A stretch of 62,897 nt of DNA from Streptomyces tailanensis (lineage in GTDB: Bacteria > Actinomycetota > Actinomycetes > Streptomycetales > Streptomycetaceae). This document shows, piece by piece, positions 34,924 to 42,645 of the stretch. Positions within the stretch are counted from its first letter, which is position 1. Every line of letters starts with the position of its first letter. The notes under the pieces were generated by a model. It made no database searches and had not been told where the DNA came from. It worked only from the letters and a program-made list of their open reading frames with translations. The stretch lies in contig NZ_VTHJ01000005.1 of NCBI RefSeq assembly GCF_008386495.1, positions 1 through 62,897 of the forward strand, read 5' to 3'. The position numbers and the translations under genes are program-made.

Positions 34924-34979
34924 ATTATGGACCTACTTGCCGTGATTCGGCACCGGTACACAGCTTACGTTGTACAACG
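34924..34979 (-). promoter_or_regulatory. Possible hopanoid operon promoter and palindrome
   Basis: On the minus strand a good -10 box CATAAT (complement of 34924-34929) would give a leader of about 90 bases before the small ORF. The -35 match is poor. About 40 bases further upstream CGTTGTACAACG (34968-34979) is a perfect 12-base palindrome, a candidate operator. The rest of the 341-base gap to 35171 holds a tandem repeat and a hairpin listed separately, and no gene. Confidence 0.4.
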
Positions 34980-35050
34980 CACCATGCTCCGTCGGGGTGT
35001 CCTGCACATCACAAGAACACACCGATTGCCCCCCATGATTCCTACGGGCA

Positions 35051-35092
35051 GCCGGAGTTGACTCTTCCCTTGCCGGAGTTGACGCTTCCTTT
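35051..35092. repeat. Two tandem copies of a 21-bp unit
   Basis: GCCGGAGTTGACTCTTCCCTT (unit 1, 35051-35071, written here as GCCGGAGTTGAC then TCTTCCCTT) is followed by GCCGGAGTTGAC then GCTTCCTTT (35072-35092). They differ in two positions. The repeat lies in the gap between the ABC exporter ATPase and the hopanoid operon. Confidence 0.7.
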
Positions 35093-35126
35093 GCGGACAC
35101 CGGCTTGCGGTCTCCTCCGCAGACGC

Positions 35127-35159
35127 CGGGCCCCGCCGGAGCAGTTCCGACAGGGCCCG
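35127..35159 (-). terminator. Hairpin after the ABC exporter ATPase gene
   Basis: CGGGCCC (35127-35133) and GGGCCCG (35153-35159) form a perfect seven-base stem with a 19-base loop, 12 bases past the ATPase gene stop. It is a modest terminator candidate. Confidence 0.45.
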
Positions 35160-35171
35160 GGACGCGTCGGG

Positions 35172-35939
35172 TCACTTGCCCGTGAACTTCTCGTACTCCT
35201 TCAGGACCTCTTCGGTGGGCCCGTCCATGCGGAGTTCGCCGCGTTCCAGCCACAGGACGCGGTCGCAGGTGTCGCGGATGGACTTGTTGTTGTGGCTGAC
35301 GAGGAAGACCGTGCCGGCCTCCTTGCGGAGTTCGCGGATGCGGGCCTCGGATCGCTTCTGGAACGCCCTGTCGCCGGTGGCGAGTGCCTCGTCGATCATG
35401 AGGACGTCGTGGTCCTTGGCCGCCGCGATGGAGAAGCGCAGCCGGGCCGCCATGCCGGAGGAGTAGGTGCGCATGGGAAGGGTGATGAAGTCGCCCTTCT
35501 CGTTGATGCCGGAGAAGTCGACGATCTCCTGGTAGCGCTCCCGGATCTGCTCGCGGGGCATGCCCATAGCGAGGCCGCCCAATATGACGTTCCGTTCGCC
35601 CGTGAGGTCGTTCATCAGGGCGGCGTTGACGCCGAGCAGGGAGGGCTGGCCGTCGGTGTAGACCTTGCCCTTCTCCGCGGGGAGCAGGCCGGCGATGGCG
35701 CGCAGCAGGGTGGACTTGCCGGAGCCGTTGGAGCCGATCAGGCCGATGGCCTCGCCGCGGTAGGCGGTGAAGGAGACGCCCCGGACGGCGTGCACCTTGC
35801 GCACGCCCCGTTCCTCGCCGCGCTTGATGATGCGACTGAGGGCGGCGGTGGCGCTGCCCTTGCCGGTCTTGGCGCCGTTGACGCGGTAGACGATGTGCAG
35901 CTCGTCGGCGATGACGGTGGGGATGAGTGCGTCAGCCAC
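35172..35939 (-). CDS. ABC transporter ATPase, polysaccharide/teichoic acid export type
   Basis: 255 residues. Walker A is GLIGSNGSGKSTLLRAIAG near 75, the signature is RTYSSGMAARLRFSIA, Walker B is VLMIDEALATGD, and the switch His is in FLVSHNNKSI. The N-terminal extension and the family motif match TagH/Wzt-type ATPases that drive export of lipid-linked polymers. The GTG start overlaps the permease stop by eight bases, so the pair is co-translated. It is the last gene of the polyol-phosphate cluster. Confidence 0.93.
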   Translation of the reverse strand: MADALIPTVIADELHIVYRVNGAKTGKGSATAALSRIIKRGEERGVRKVHAVRGVSFTAYRGEAIGLIGSNGSGKSTLLRAIAGLLPAEKGKVYTDGQPSLLGVNAALMNDLTGERNVILGGLAMGMPREQIRERYQEIVDFSGINEKGDFITLPMRTYSSGMAARLRFSIAAAKDHDVLMIDEALATGDRAFQKRSEARIRELRKEAGTVFLVSHNNKSIRDTCDRVLWLERGELRMDGPTEEVLKEYEKFTGK

Positions 35940-36861
35940 GGCCGTACCTCTCCTCCGCCTTCCAGAAGTACACGAAGCCGCCGAACGCGACCAGCGCGGC
36001 CCAGCCGGCGGCGACCGCCCACACGTGCGGGGGCAGGTTCTCGGAGCCGTAGCCGTCGATGAGCGCGAAGCGCATCAGGTCCATGTAGATCGCGGCCGGG
36101 TTCCACTGGAGGATGTCGGCGATCCATGCCGGGTGCTTCTCCAGCATCACCGGGATCGAGAACATGACGCCGGACGCGTACATCCACGTGCGCATCACGA
36201 ACGGCATCAGCTGCGCCAGGTCCGGGGTCTTGGCTCCCATTCGGGCGAAGACCAGCGCCAGGCCGGTGTTGAACAGGAACTGCAGCACCAGCACGGGGAC
36301 AATCAGGAGCCAGGACAGCCGTGGATAGCTGCCGAAGCCGACCGCCACGCAGAACAGCACGATCATCGAGAACAGCAGTTGCTGGAGCTGCTGGAGCGCG
36401 AAGGAGATGGGCAGCGAGGCCCGCGGGAAGTGCAGGGCGCGCACCAGGCCCAGGTTGCCGGAGATCGCGCGGACGCCCGCCATCACCGAGCTCTGGGTGA
36501 AGGTGAACACGAACACACCCGTGACCAGGAACGGGATGTACACCTCGCGCGACATGCCCCGGTCGGCGTTCAGGATGAGACCGAAGATGAGGAAGTACAC
36601 CAGCGCGTTCAGCAGCGGGGTGGCCACCTGCCACAGCTGACCGAGCTTGGCCTGGCTGTACTGTGCGGTGAGCTTCGCCTGGGAGAAGGCGAGGATGAAG
36701 TGGCGCCGCCCCCACATCTGGCGGACGTACTCGACGAGTCCGGGCCGGGCGCCGCTCACGGCCAGCCCGTACTTCGCGGCCAGCTCGGCCGCGGTGAGCC
36801 CGTCATCGGGCGACGGACGGTCGCTCACCACAACCCTGCCGTCATGCGTTGTCTCACTCAC
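35932..36861 (-). CDS. ABC-2 type permease for polysaccharide/teichoic acid export
   Basis: 309 residues with about six membrane helices. The cytosolic start has WGRRHFILAFSQAKLTAQYSQAKLGQLWQVATPLLNALVYFLIFG, here quoted in parts, a TagG/Wzm hallmark. Later come FPRASLPISFALQQLQQLLFS, MYASGVMFSIPVM and WNPAAIYMDLMRFALI, also typical. With the ATPase it would flip and export a lipid-linked glycan or polyol phosphate. The start is GTG 36861. A 95-base gap separates it from the glycosyltransferase gene. Confidence 0.93.
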   Translation of the reverse strand: MSETTHDGRVVVSDRPSPDDGLTAAELAAKYGLAVSGARPGLVEYVRQMWGRRHFILAFSQAKLTAQYSQAKLGQLWQVATPLLNALVYFLIFGLILNADRGMSREVYIPFLVTGVFVFTFTQSSVMAGVRAISGNLGLVRALHFPRASLPISFALQQLQQLLFSMIVLFCVAVGFGSYPRLSWLLIVPVLVLQFLFNTGLALVFARMGAKTPDLAQLMPFVMRTWMYASGVMFSIPVMLEKHPAWIADILQWNPAAIYMDLMRFALIDGYGSENLPPHVWAVAAGWAALVAFGGFVYFWKAEERYGRG

Positions 36862-36956
36862 AAATGGAAACTTTCGTCCTCAAGGTGCGCAGCCTGGTCG
36901 GGCCGAGGCGGAAGCCTGGACCGGGTACGGCCGAATGCTCTCAGATACCGAGCTTG

Positions 36957-37841
36957 TCAGATGACGGGAGGTCGGCCCAGTCTGGTCAGGCGCCACACCG
37001 TACGCCACTTCATGGGCCGGCGCGGCCCGCACGGGCTCGTCCAGCCTTCCTTGAAACCGCCGAACCAGGCCCGCAGAGCGGGACGCGAGGGCTTGCGAAG
37101 CAGGGTCAGCAGCAGCCAGACGCCCAGGTAGACCGGCACGAGGAGGGCCGGGAGATTGCGGCGCGCGAGCCAGACGCGGTTGCGCGCGACCATGCGGTGG
37201 TAGACCGCGTGCCGGGAGGGCGCGGTGGTGGGGTGGAACAGCACCATGTCGGACCGGTAGTCGATCATCCAGCCCGCGTCGAGGGCCCGCCACGCCAGGT
37301 CGGTTTCCTCGTGCGCGTAGAAGAACTCGTCCGGAAGTCCGCCCACTTCGGCCAGGACCTGCGTACGGACCGCGTTGGCGCCACCGAGGAAGGTCGTCAC
37401 CCGGGAGGAGCGCATCGGGTCGGCGGCGCGCAGCCGGGGCACGTGGCGCCGCTGGGTCTCGCCGGTGTCGGGGTCGGCGATGCGGAAGCTGATGATGCCG
37501 AGCTCGGGGTCGGCCTCGAAGGCCTGGCGGCACAGTTCGGCGGTGTCGTGGTGGGCGAGGAGGCCGTCGTCGTCGAGGAAGAGCAGGATGTCGACGTCCC
37601 GGCCGCTCGGGCCGAACGCCTCGATGCCGACGTTGCGACCGCCGGGGATGCCGAGGTTCTCGGGCAGTTCGATCGTCCGTACGCTCTCGGGAACGTCCGG
37701 GATGGGCGAGCCGTTGCCGACGACGACCACCTCGACCCGGTCGCCGTCCTGCTTGGCGACCGAGTCGAGAAGGGCGCGGAGCTCGTCGGGGCGGTTGCCC
37801 ATGGTGATGATGACCGCGCCGACCTTCATGCCGCTGCTCAC
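36957..37841 (-). CDS. Family-2 glycosyltransferase
   Basis: 294 residues, GT-A fold. The N-terminal GAVIITMGNRPDELRALLDSVAKQ is followed by the DxD-type metal site ILLFLDDDGLLAHHD, the acceptor-side FLGGANAVRTQVLAEVGGLPDEFFYAHEETDLAWR and, near 235-250, a hydrophobic segment LPALLVPVYLGVWLLLTLL. This could anchor the enzyme to the membrane. The start is taken as GTG 37841, overlapping the upstream stop as GTGA. ATG 37829 four codons later is the alternative. Donor sugar and acceptor are unknown. In this cluster it would decorate or prime a polyol-phosphate compound. Confidence 0.9.
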   Translation of the reverse strand: MSSGMKVGAVIITMGNRPDELRALLDSVAKQDGDRVEVVVVGNGSPIPDVPESVRTIELPENLGIPGGRNVGIEAFGPSGRDVDILLFLDDDGLLAHHDTAELCRQAFEADPELGIISFRIADPDTGETQRRHVPRLRAADPMRSSRVTTFLGGANAVRTQVLAEVGGLPDEFFYAHEETDLAWRALDAGWMIDYRSDMVLFHPTTAPSRHAVYHRMVARNRVWLARRNLPALLVPVYLGVWLLLTLLRKPSRPALRAWFGGFKEGWTSPCGPRRPMKWRTVWRLTRLGRPPVI

Positions 37842-38617
37842 TTCAGCCTGCTGGAGGCGAGGATGGACACTAGATGCAGCAGCGTCTGGAGCAGGGCGAT
37901 TCCGGCCAGTACGGCGACGCCGAGCCGGGAGAAGAACAGGTCGCCCCGGGCCTGGTCGAGGAACGCGAGGACCAGGATCAGCAGGGAGGCCTCGACGCCG
38001 AGGATCAGCCGGTGGAACTTCAGTGCGGCGGCGGCCTTGCGGGCCAGCGCCATGCCGGAGGAGCGCGGCTCGGACGCCGACTCCTGGACCGGCGGCTTGC
38101 CGGTCTGGTGCCGGGCGACGCCGACGAGGTCGGTCTCCGCCTTGATCAGGATGGCGCCGAGGGCGGCGAGGGTGCCGAGGAAGGCCCACAGCCAGTCGAT
38201 ACGGCCGCTGCCCCACAGGTCGGCGGCGCGCAGGCCGAAGCCGACGAGGACGGCCGCGTCGCACAGGTAGGCGCCGACGCGGTCCACGTAGACGCCGGCC
38301 ATGGAGAACTGCTTGCGCCAGCGGGCGATCTCGCCGTCCACGCAGTCGAACAGCAGGTAGAGCTGGACCATGAGTACGCCGAGGACGGCGCCCGGGATGC
38401 CCGGCACCAGCAGGGCCGGGGCGGCGAGGACGCCGAAGACGGTCATCAGGTAGGTCAGCTGGTTGGGCGTGACCCGGGTGTTCACCAGGTGCCGGTCTAT
38501 GCGCAGCGAGATTTCGCGCATGTAGAGCCGGCCGGCCCAGTGCTCGCCGCTCCGACGGTCCTTCACACCCGGGGGGTGAACGACCGGGCGGAGTTCAGCT
38601 ACCGATGGCTTTGGCAT
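37838..38617 (-). CDS. CDP-alcohol phosphatidyltransferase family protein, variant motif
   Basis: 259 residues with about five or six membrane helices. The family motif reads DGEIARWRKQFSMAGVYVDRVGA. The usual pattern DGxxARxxxxxxxxGxxxDxxxD is kept up to the third Asp, but the last position is Ala instead of the catalytic Asp. A basic amphipathic start with REISLRIDRHLVNTRVTPNQLTYLM precedes it. It overlaps the dehydrogenase gene by 23 bases. It would transfer a phospho-alcohol from a CDP-activated donor at the membrane. The altered residue could mean a different mechanism, partner dependence or a changed substrate. Confidence 0.88.
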   Translation of the reverse strand: MPKPSVAELRPVVHPPGVKDRRSGEHWAGRLYMREISLRIDRHLVNTRVTPNQLTYLMTVFGVLAAPALLVPGIPGAVLGVLMVQLYLLFDCVDGEIARWRKQFSMAGVYVDRVGAYLCDAAVLVGFGLRAADLWGSGRIDWLWAFLGTLAALGAILIKAETDLVGVARHQTGKPPVQESASEPRSSGMALARKAAAALKFHRLILGVEASLLILVLAFLDQARGDLFFSRLGVAVLAGIALLQTLLHLVSILASSRLK

Positions 38618-39659
38618 AGTCGGCGTATGCGTCCTTGATCTGTTCGGTACTCAGTTCGAGGTGCTCGAGGATGGTGTAGCGGCCCGGCCGGGTCTGCGGG
38701 GCGAACTCCACGACCTGGACGAACTCGTCCATCGTGAAGCCGATCTCGTCCGGGAGGACGGGCAGCCCGTGGTGGCGGAGGACCTCGGCCATCTGCCCCG
38801 CGATCTCGTGGTGGCCGCGCAGGAAGGTGGCGAACGCGCCGCCGAGACCGCACTGCTCGCCGTGCAGGGCGTTGCGCCGGGGGAAGGTCAGGTCGAACGC
38901 GTGGCTGATCTCGTGGCAGGCGCCAGAGGCGGGACGGCTGTCACCGGCCACGGACATGGAGATCCCGCACAGCACGAGGGACTCGGACAGCGTCGTCAGG
39001 AAGTCGTCGTCGCCGACACCGCCGGGGTGGCGCAGCACGGCCTCGGCGGCCTGGCGGGCCATGGCGGCGGCCAGTCCGTCGACCTTCTCGCCGGTCTCCC
39101 GGCTGGACAGCTCCCAGTCGGCCACGGCGGAGATCTTGCAGATCACATCGCCGATGCCGGCCCGCACGAAGCGCACCGGGGCCTCACGGATGACGTCGAG
39201 GTCGATGACGATGCCGATCGGGTTCGGCACACCGTACGAGCCGCGGCCCGCGTCGTTGTCAAGGGTCGCGACCGGGGAACACAGACCGTCGTTGGCGAGA
39301 TTCGTGGCCACGGCGACCAGCGGCAGGCCGACCCGGGCTGCCGCGTACTTGGCACAGTCGATGACCTTGCCGCCGCCGAGCCCGACCACGGCGTCGTAGT
39401 GACCGCCCTTCTTGATCGAGTCGGCGAGCCGTACCGCGCCGTCGATGGTGCCGTCGGCGTCGCAGAACCAGTCCGCCTCCGGAAACGCGGGGGCGAACCG
39501 GTCACGCAGCGCCGCGCCGGAGCCGGCGCTGATGGCGAAGGCCAGCCGGCCCGACGGCGCGATGCGCTGGTCCGACAGAATCGTCGCCAGGTCATCGAGC
39601 GCGCCGGGACGGATGTCCACGACGACCGGCGAGGGGATGAGCCTCGTCAGTACTGGCAC
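38595..39659 (-). CDS. Glycerol-1-phosphate dehydrogenase-like enzyme (AraM/Fe-ADH_2)
   Basis: 354 residues of the glycerol-1-phosphate dehydrogenase/AraM family, which reduces dihydroxyacetone phosphate to sn-glycerol 1-phosphate with NAD(P)H. The NAD loop is AVVGLGGGKVIDCAKYAA. Metal ligands are in GIGDVICKISAVADWE (Asp), SGACHEISHAFDL (His) and NALHGEQCGLGG (His). NLANDGLCSPVA matches the substrate loop, where many members read SHDGxASP. The GTG start overlaps the nucleotidyltransferase end by 13 bases. G1P is the archaeal lipid stereoisomer and is unusual in bacteria. Here it would feed CDP activation and membrane transfer. Confidence 0.87.
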   Translation of the reverse strand: MPVLTRLIPSPVVVDIRPGALDDLATILSDQRIAPSGRLAFAISAGSGAALRDRFAPAFPEADWFCDADGTIDGAVRLADSIKKGGHYDAVVGLGGGKVIDCAKYAAARVGLPLVAVATNLANDGLCSPVATLDNDAGRGSYGVPNPIGIVIDLDVIREAPVRFVRAGIGDVICKISAVADWELSSRETGEKVDGLAAAMARQAAEAVLRHPGGVGDDDFLTTLSESLVLCGISMSVAGDSRPASGACHEISHAFDLTFPRRNALHGEQCGLGGAFATFLRGHHEIAGQMAEVLRHHGLPVLPDEIGFTMDEFVQVVEFAPQTRPGRYTILEHLELSTEQIKDAYADYAKAIGS

Positions 39660-40399
39660 GCGATCTCACGTCCCTTGGCGAGGTCGTCGTGGTTGTCGAT
39701 CTCGACCCACTTGACGTCACCGATGGGCGCGACGTCGATGCGGAAGCCGCGGTTCACGAGCTCCTGGTAGCCGTGCTCGTAGAACTGCTGCGGGTCCGTC
39801 TCGAAGACCGTCTTCAGGGCGTCGGCCAGCTCGTCGGCCGCCTCGCCCTCGATGAGGGTGACGCCGATGTACTCACCGGTCGCCTCGGCCGGGTCCATCA
39901 GCTTGGTGATCTTCGTCATGCCACCCTCGGGTCCGACGACGACCTTCATCTCCTCGTCGGCGAGGGACTTCACCGTGTCGAGGGCGAGGATGATCTTCTT
40001 GTCGCCGCCGCGGGCGGCGAGGAGGGTCTTCTCGACGGAGACCGGGTGCACGGTGTCGCCGTTGGCGAGGATCACCGAGTGCTTGATGGCGTCACGGCCG
40101 CACCACAGGGAGTAGGCGTTGTTCCACTCCTCGGCCTTGTCGTTGTCGATGAGGGTGATCTTCAGGCCGTACTTGGCCTCCAGCGCCTCGCGGCGCTCGT
40201 AGACGGCCTCCTTGCGGTACCCGACGATGATCGCGACCTCGGTCAGGCCGATCTCGGCGAAGTTGCCGAGGGTGAGGTCGAGAACGGTGAGGCTGTCCTC
40301 GTTGCCTTCCGGGCCGACCGGCACCAGAGCCTTGGGCAGGGTGTCGGTGTAGGGGCGAAGACGCCGTCCGGCGCCGGCCGCCAGCACGAGGCCGATCAT
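39647..40399 (-). CDS. Sugar/polyol-phosphate nucleotidyltransferase
   Basis: 250 residues, GT-A-like nucleotidyltransferase. The signature is LVLAAGAGRRLRPYTDTLPKALVPVG, and SLWCGRDAIKHSVILANGDTV and WVEIDNHDDLAKGREI are also characteristic of LicC/choline-phosphate cytidylyltransferase-like members. It probably makes a CDP-alcohol from a polyol phosphate and CTP. ATG 40399 overlaps the preceding stop as ATGA. Its neighbours (G1P dehydrogenase, two CDP-alcohol transferases) point to CDP-glycerol or a similar donor as product, which is an inference. Confidence 0.9.
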   Translation of the reverse strand: MIGLVLAAGAGRRLRPYTDTLPKALVPVGPEGNEDSLTVLDLTLGNFAEIGLTEVAIIVGYRKEAVYERREALEAKYGLKITLIDNDKAEEWNNAYSLWCGRDAIKHSVILANGDTVHPVSVEKTLLAARGGDKKIILALDTVKSLADEEMKVVVGPEGGMTKITKLMDPAEATGEYIGVTLIEGEAADELADALKTVFETDPQQFYEHGYQELVNRGFRIDVAPIGDVKWVEIDNHDDLAKGREIACQY

Positions 40400-42216
40400 G
40401 CGGGTTCTCCTTCATCGTGTACGGCGGGTGCGCCGGTCTTATGGGCGGTCACCCAGAAGCGGATGCTCTCGAAGAGCACCAGCACGGCCACGGCCACGGC
40501 GAGAGCCGTGAGCGCGACCTTGAACTCAGTGGGCGCGAGCAGCGCGGCCAGGACGGTGACCAGCAGCGTCCTGCCTTCGTGCCCGCCGATCGCCCGCACC
40601 AGCCAGTGCGGCGGTGCTCCGGCGTTGCCGCGGATGCGGTACACCGTGTCGTAGTGATGGTAGGCGACCGCGGCCACCAGCCCGAAAGCCGCCGGCAGGG
40701 CTCCGTTCACATCGGCTTTGGCTGCCAGTACCAGAACGGTGCTGTATTCGGCGGCACGGAAGAAGGGGGGAACGAGCCAGTCGAGGGCGCCCTTGAGGGG
40801 GCGGGCGACGGCACCGCCCGCGAAGACCGCGTAGAGGACGGCGGCCATGCTCGTGAGAGGGCTGCCGAAGGGCTCCACCCATGCGAAGCCCAACATGTAC
40901 GCCGCCCCAAGTGCCGCGATCAGCACCGGCGAACGGGAGAACGGACGGACCTGCGGTCGTCGTCCGGCCCGGGCCACCAGCTCGGCGAGCACACCGGAGT
41001 CCGCGAGGTCCGCGAGCGCCGTGGCCGCACGGTCCGTGCGCTCCGCCTTGCGCGTCAACGACCGCAGGACACGGCCCGCTGTGGTGTAAGTCGCAGCGAA
41101 CGCGCACCCGATGAGCAGCGCGTAGAAGGTGATACGGGGAGTGGTGGCCGCCGTGAGGACCGCGATCATCGCCCAGCGCTCACCGATCGGCAGCACGATC
41201 ATCCGGCGGATCCAGACCGTCCAGCCGACGCTGTCGAGCTTGTCGGAGAGGGCGGCGGTGGGGCTGGTGTTGGCGGTGGCGTCGTGGTTCGCCTCGTTGA
41301 AGGAGAAGTCGACGACGTGGCGGCAGGTCTGCAGGACCATCGCGCCCAGGGCGAGCGCCCATACGTCGTCACCGCCACGGGCGGCGCCGAGGGCGAGGCC
41401 CGCGTAGTAGGCGTACTCCTTGGCCCGGTCGAAGGTGGCGTCGAGCCAGGCGCCGAGCGTCGAGTACTGCAGCGAGTAGCGGGCCAACTGGCCGTCGGTG
41501 CAGTCGAGGACGAAGGAGAAGATGAGCAGCACACCGGCGGCGACGAAGCCGCCCCGGGTGCCGGTGGCCGCACAACCCGCCGCGATCAGGGCGGTGATGA
41601 GGGAGGCCGTGGTGACCTGATTCGGGGTCAGGCCCCGGCGGGCGCACCAGCGGGCGAGGTAGCGGGAGTACGGGCTGATGAAGTGGGTGGTGAAGAAGCC
41701 GTCGCGGGACTTCACCGCCGTACGCAGCCGTACGGCCTCGTCGTCGACGGCGGCGACCGCCTGGCGGGCCTCGTTGCAGGCCTGCGGGTCGGCGGGGACG
41801 ACGGCGACCAGGGTGCCGAGTTCGGGCCGGTGCGGGGTGACGCCGTCCGCGTCGAGGGCGGCGGTGACACGGTCGGCGAGGTTGTCGACGGCGACCGCGG
41901 CACCGCCTGCTGTGGCGGAACTCTCCCGGGTCAGCGCGCGGGTCAGGGCCTGGCGGGCGGCGGCCTGCACGGTCACGGCTCCCGGCAGCGCGGCAGCGTC
42001 GAAGCGGGGGTCGGTGAGCCCCAGGCGCAGCGCGTGCACATGCCCCACGAAGCGCGAGTCGACGACGGCGACGCGCTGACCGGCGGGAACCGTCGCGAGG
42101 AGCGTCTCGGCGTCACCGACGTCGGAGGCGACCCGCACGTCGAAGCCGAGCGACCGCAGATCGCTCTCCAGCGACGATCCGGGGACCGGCTGACCGGTGA
42201 GGATGGCGGTCGACAG
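40396..42216 (-). CDS. CDP-alcohol phosphatidyltransferase with DUF5941 region
   Basis: 606 residues if translation begins at CTG 42216. The first ~150 residues form a soluble domain (STAILTGQPVPGSS at the start, then VASDVGDAETLLATVPAGQRVAVVDSRF). A membrane CDP-alcohol transferase core follows with a complete motif, DGQLARYSLQYSTLGAWLDATFD. The C-terminal membrane half (from about 440) matches the DUF5941 extension. The CTG start is supported by GGGAGTGAG six bases upstream and by the conserved-looking N-terminus. The first ATG/GTG/TTG in frame (42138) would cut 26 residues off. It is the first gene of the polyol-phosphate cluster. Confidence 0.85.
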   Translation of the reverse strand: MSTAILTGQPVPGSSLESDLRSLGFDVRVASDVGDAETLLATVPAGQRVAVVDSRFVGHVHALRLGLTDPRFDAAALPGAVTVQAAARQALTRALTRESSATAGGAAVAVDNLADRVTAALDADGVTPHRPELGTLVAVVPADPQACNEARQAVAAVDDEAVRLRTAVKSRDGFFTTHFISPYSRYLARWCARRGLTPNQVTTASLITALIAAGCAATGTRGGFVAAGVLLIFSFVLDCTDGQLARYSLQYSTLGAWLDATFDRAKEYAYYAGLALGAARGGDDVWALALGAMVLQTCRHVVDFSFNEANHDATANTSPTAALSDKLDSVGWTVWIRRMIVLPIGERWAMIAVLTAATTPRITFYALLIGCAFAATYTTAGRVLRSLTRKAERTDRAATALADLADSGVLAELVARAGRRPQVRPFSRSPVLIAALGAAYMLGFAWVEPFGSPLTSMAAVLYAVFAGGAVARPLKGALDWLVPPFFRAAEYSTVLVLAAKADVNGALPAAFGLVAAVAYHHYDTVYRIRGNAGAPPHWLVRAIGGHEGRTLLVTVLAALLAPTEFKVALTALAVAVAVLVLFESIRFWVTAHKTGAPAVHDEGEPA

Positions 42217-42645
42217 ACGAACTCACTCCCTGGGTGCCGACGCGACCGCGCCGGGCATGTGCGTGGTTTTCATGCGCCCGGCCCGCATCGGCCCGGCGGC
42301 GTGTCGGCAGAGGTTATCGGATGAAGAGAAGCATCCGTTCACCACCCGTTAACGGCCAGCTCAACCTGGCCTGCTGGGCCCTCCGCCACGATCATCATCA
42401 GGGATCGGGGGGTCGGCCCACAAACTCCGGTTGACATATCGGCCTATAGGCGACACCCCTCACACGCAGTGCACACCTCCCACGGCGAATGGGCACAACG
42501 CCCTGACCTGCGTATCGTTTCCGCAGGTCAGGGCACATGACAACGGTGTTCAGTGCCGCGTTGCCCCATACCCCCCGCCCGTAGTTCACTGTGATCGCGA
42601 GCCGAATGCACGGGCATCACAACAGAATCGGGAAGGACGGATTCC
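42217..42645. other. Divergent intergenic region with several palindromes
   Basis: About 430 bases between the DUF5941 gene and the CDF transporter, with no gene that I can support. It holds palindromes CCGTTAACGG (42346-42355) and GCCTATAGGC (42442-42451), the long dyad listed next, and a -10-like TAACCT on the minus strand (complement of 42314-42319 region) for the DUF5941 gene. No zinc-uptake-regulator box is evident before the metal transporter. Confidence 0.5.
42501..42533. promoter_or_regulatory. Perfect 12-bp inverted repeat upstream of the CDF gene
   Basis: CCCTGACCTGCG (42501-42512) and CGCAGGTCAGGG (42522-42533) pair perfectly around a nine-base spacer. It could be an operator for the transporter gene, which starts 113 bases later, or a terminator hairpin. 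No T-run follows on either strand. Confidence 0.5.

Noticed and set aside
34933..35253. 106-residue minus-strand ORF between the ABC ATPase and the hopanoid operon
   Set aside because: It overlaps the ATPase gene end out of frame and runs through a tandem repeat; no domain or RBS.
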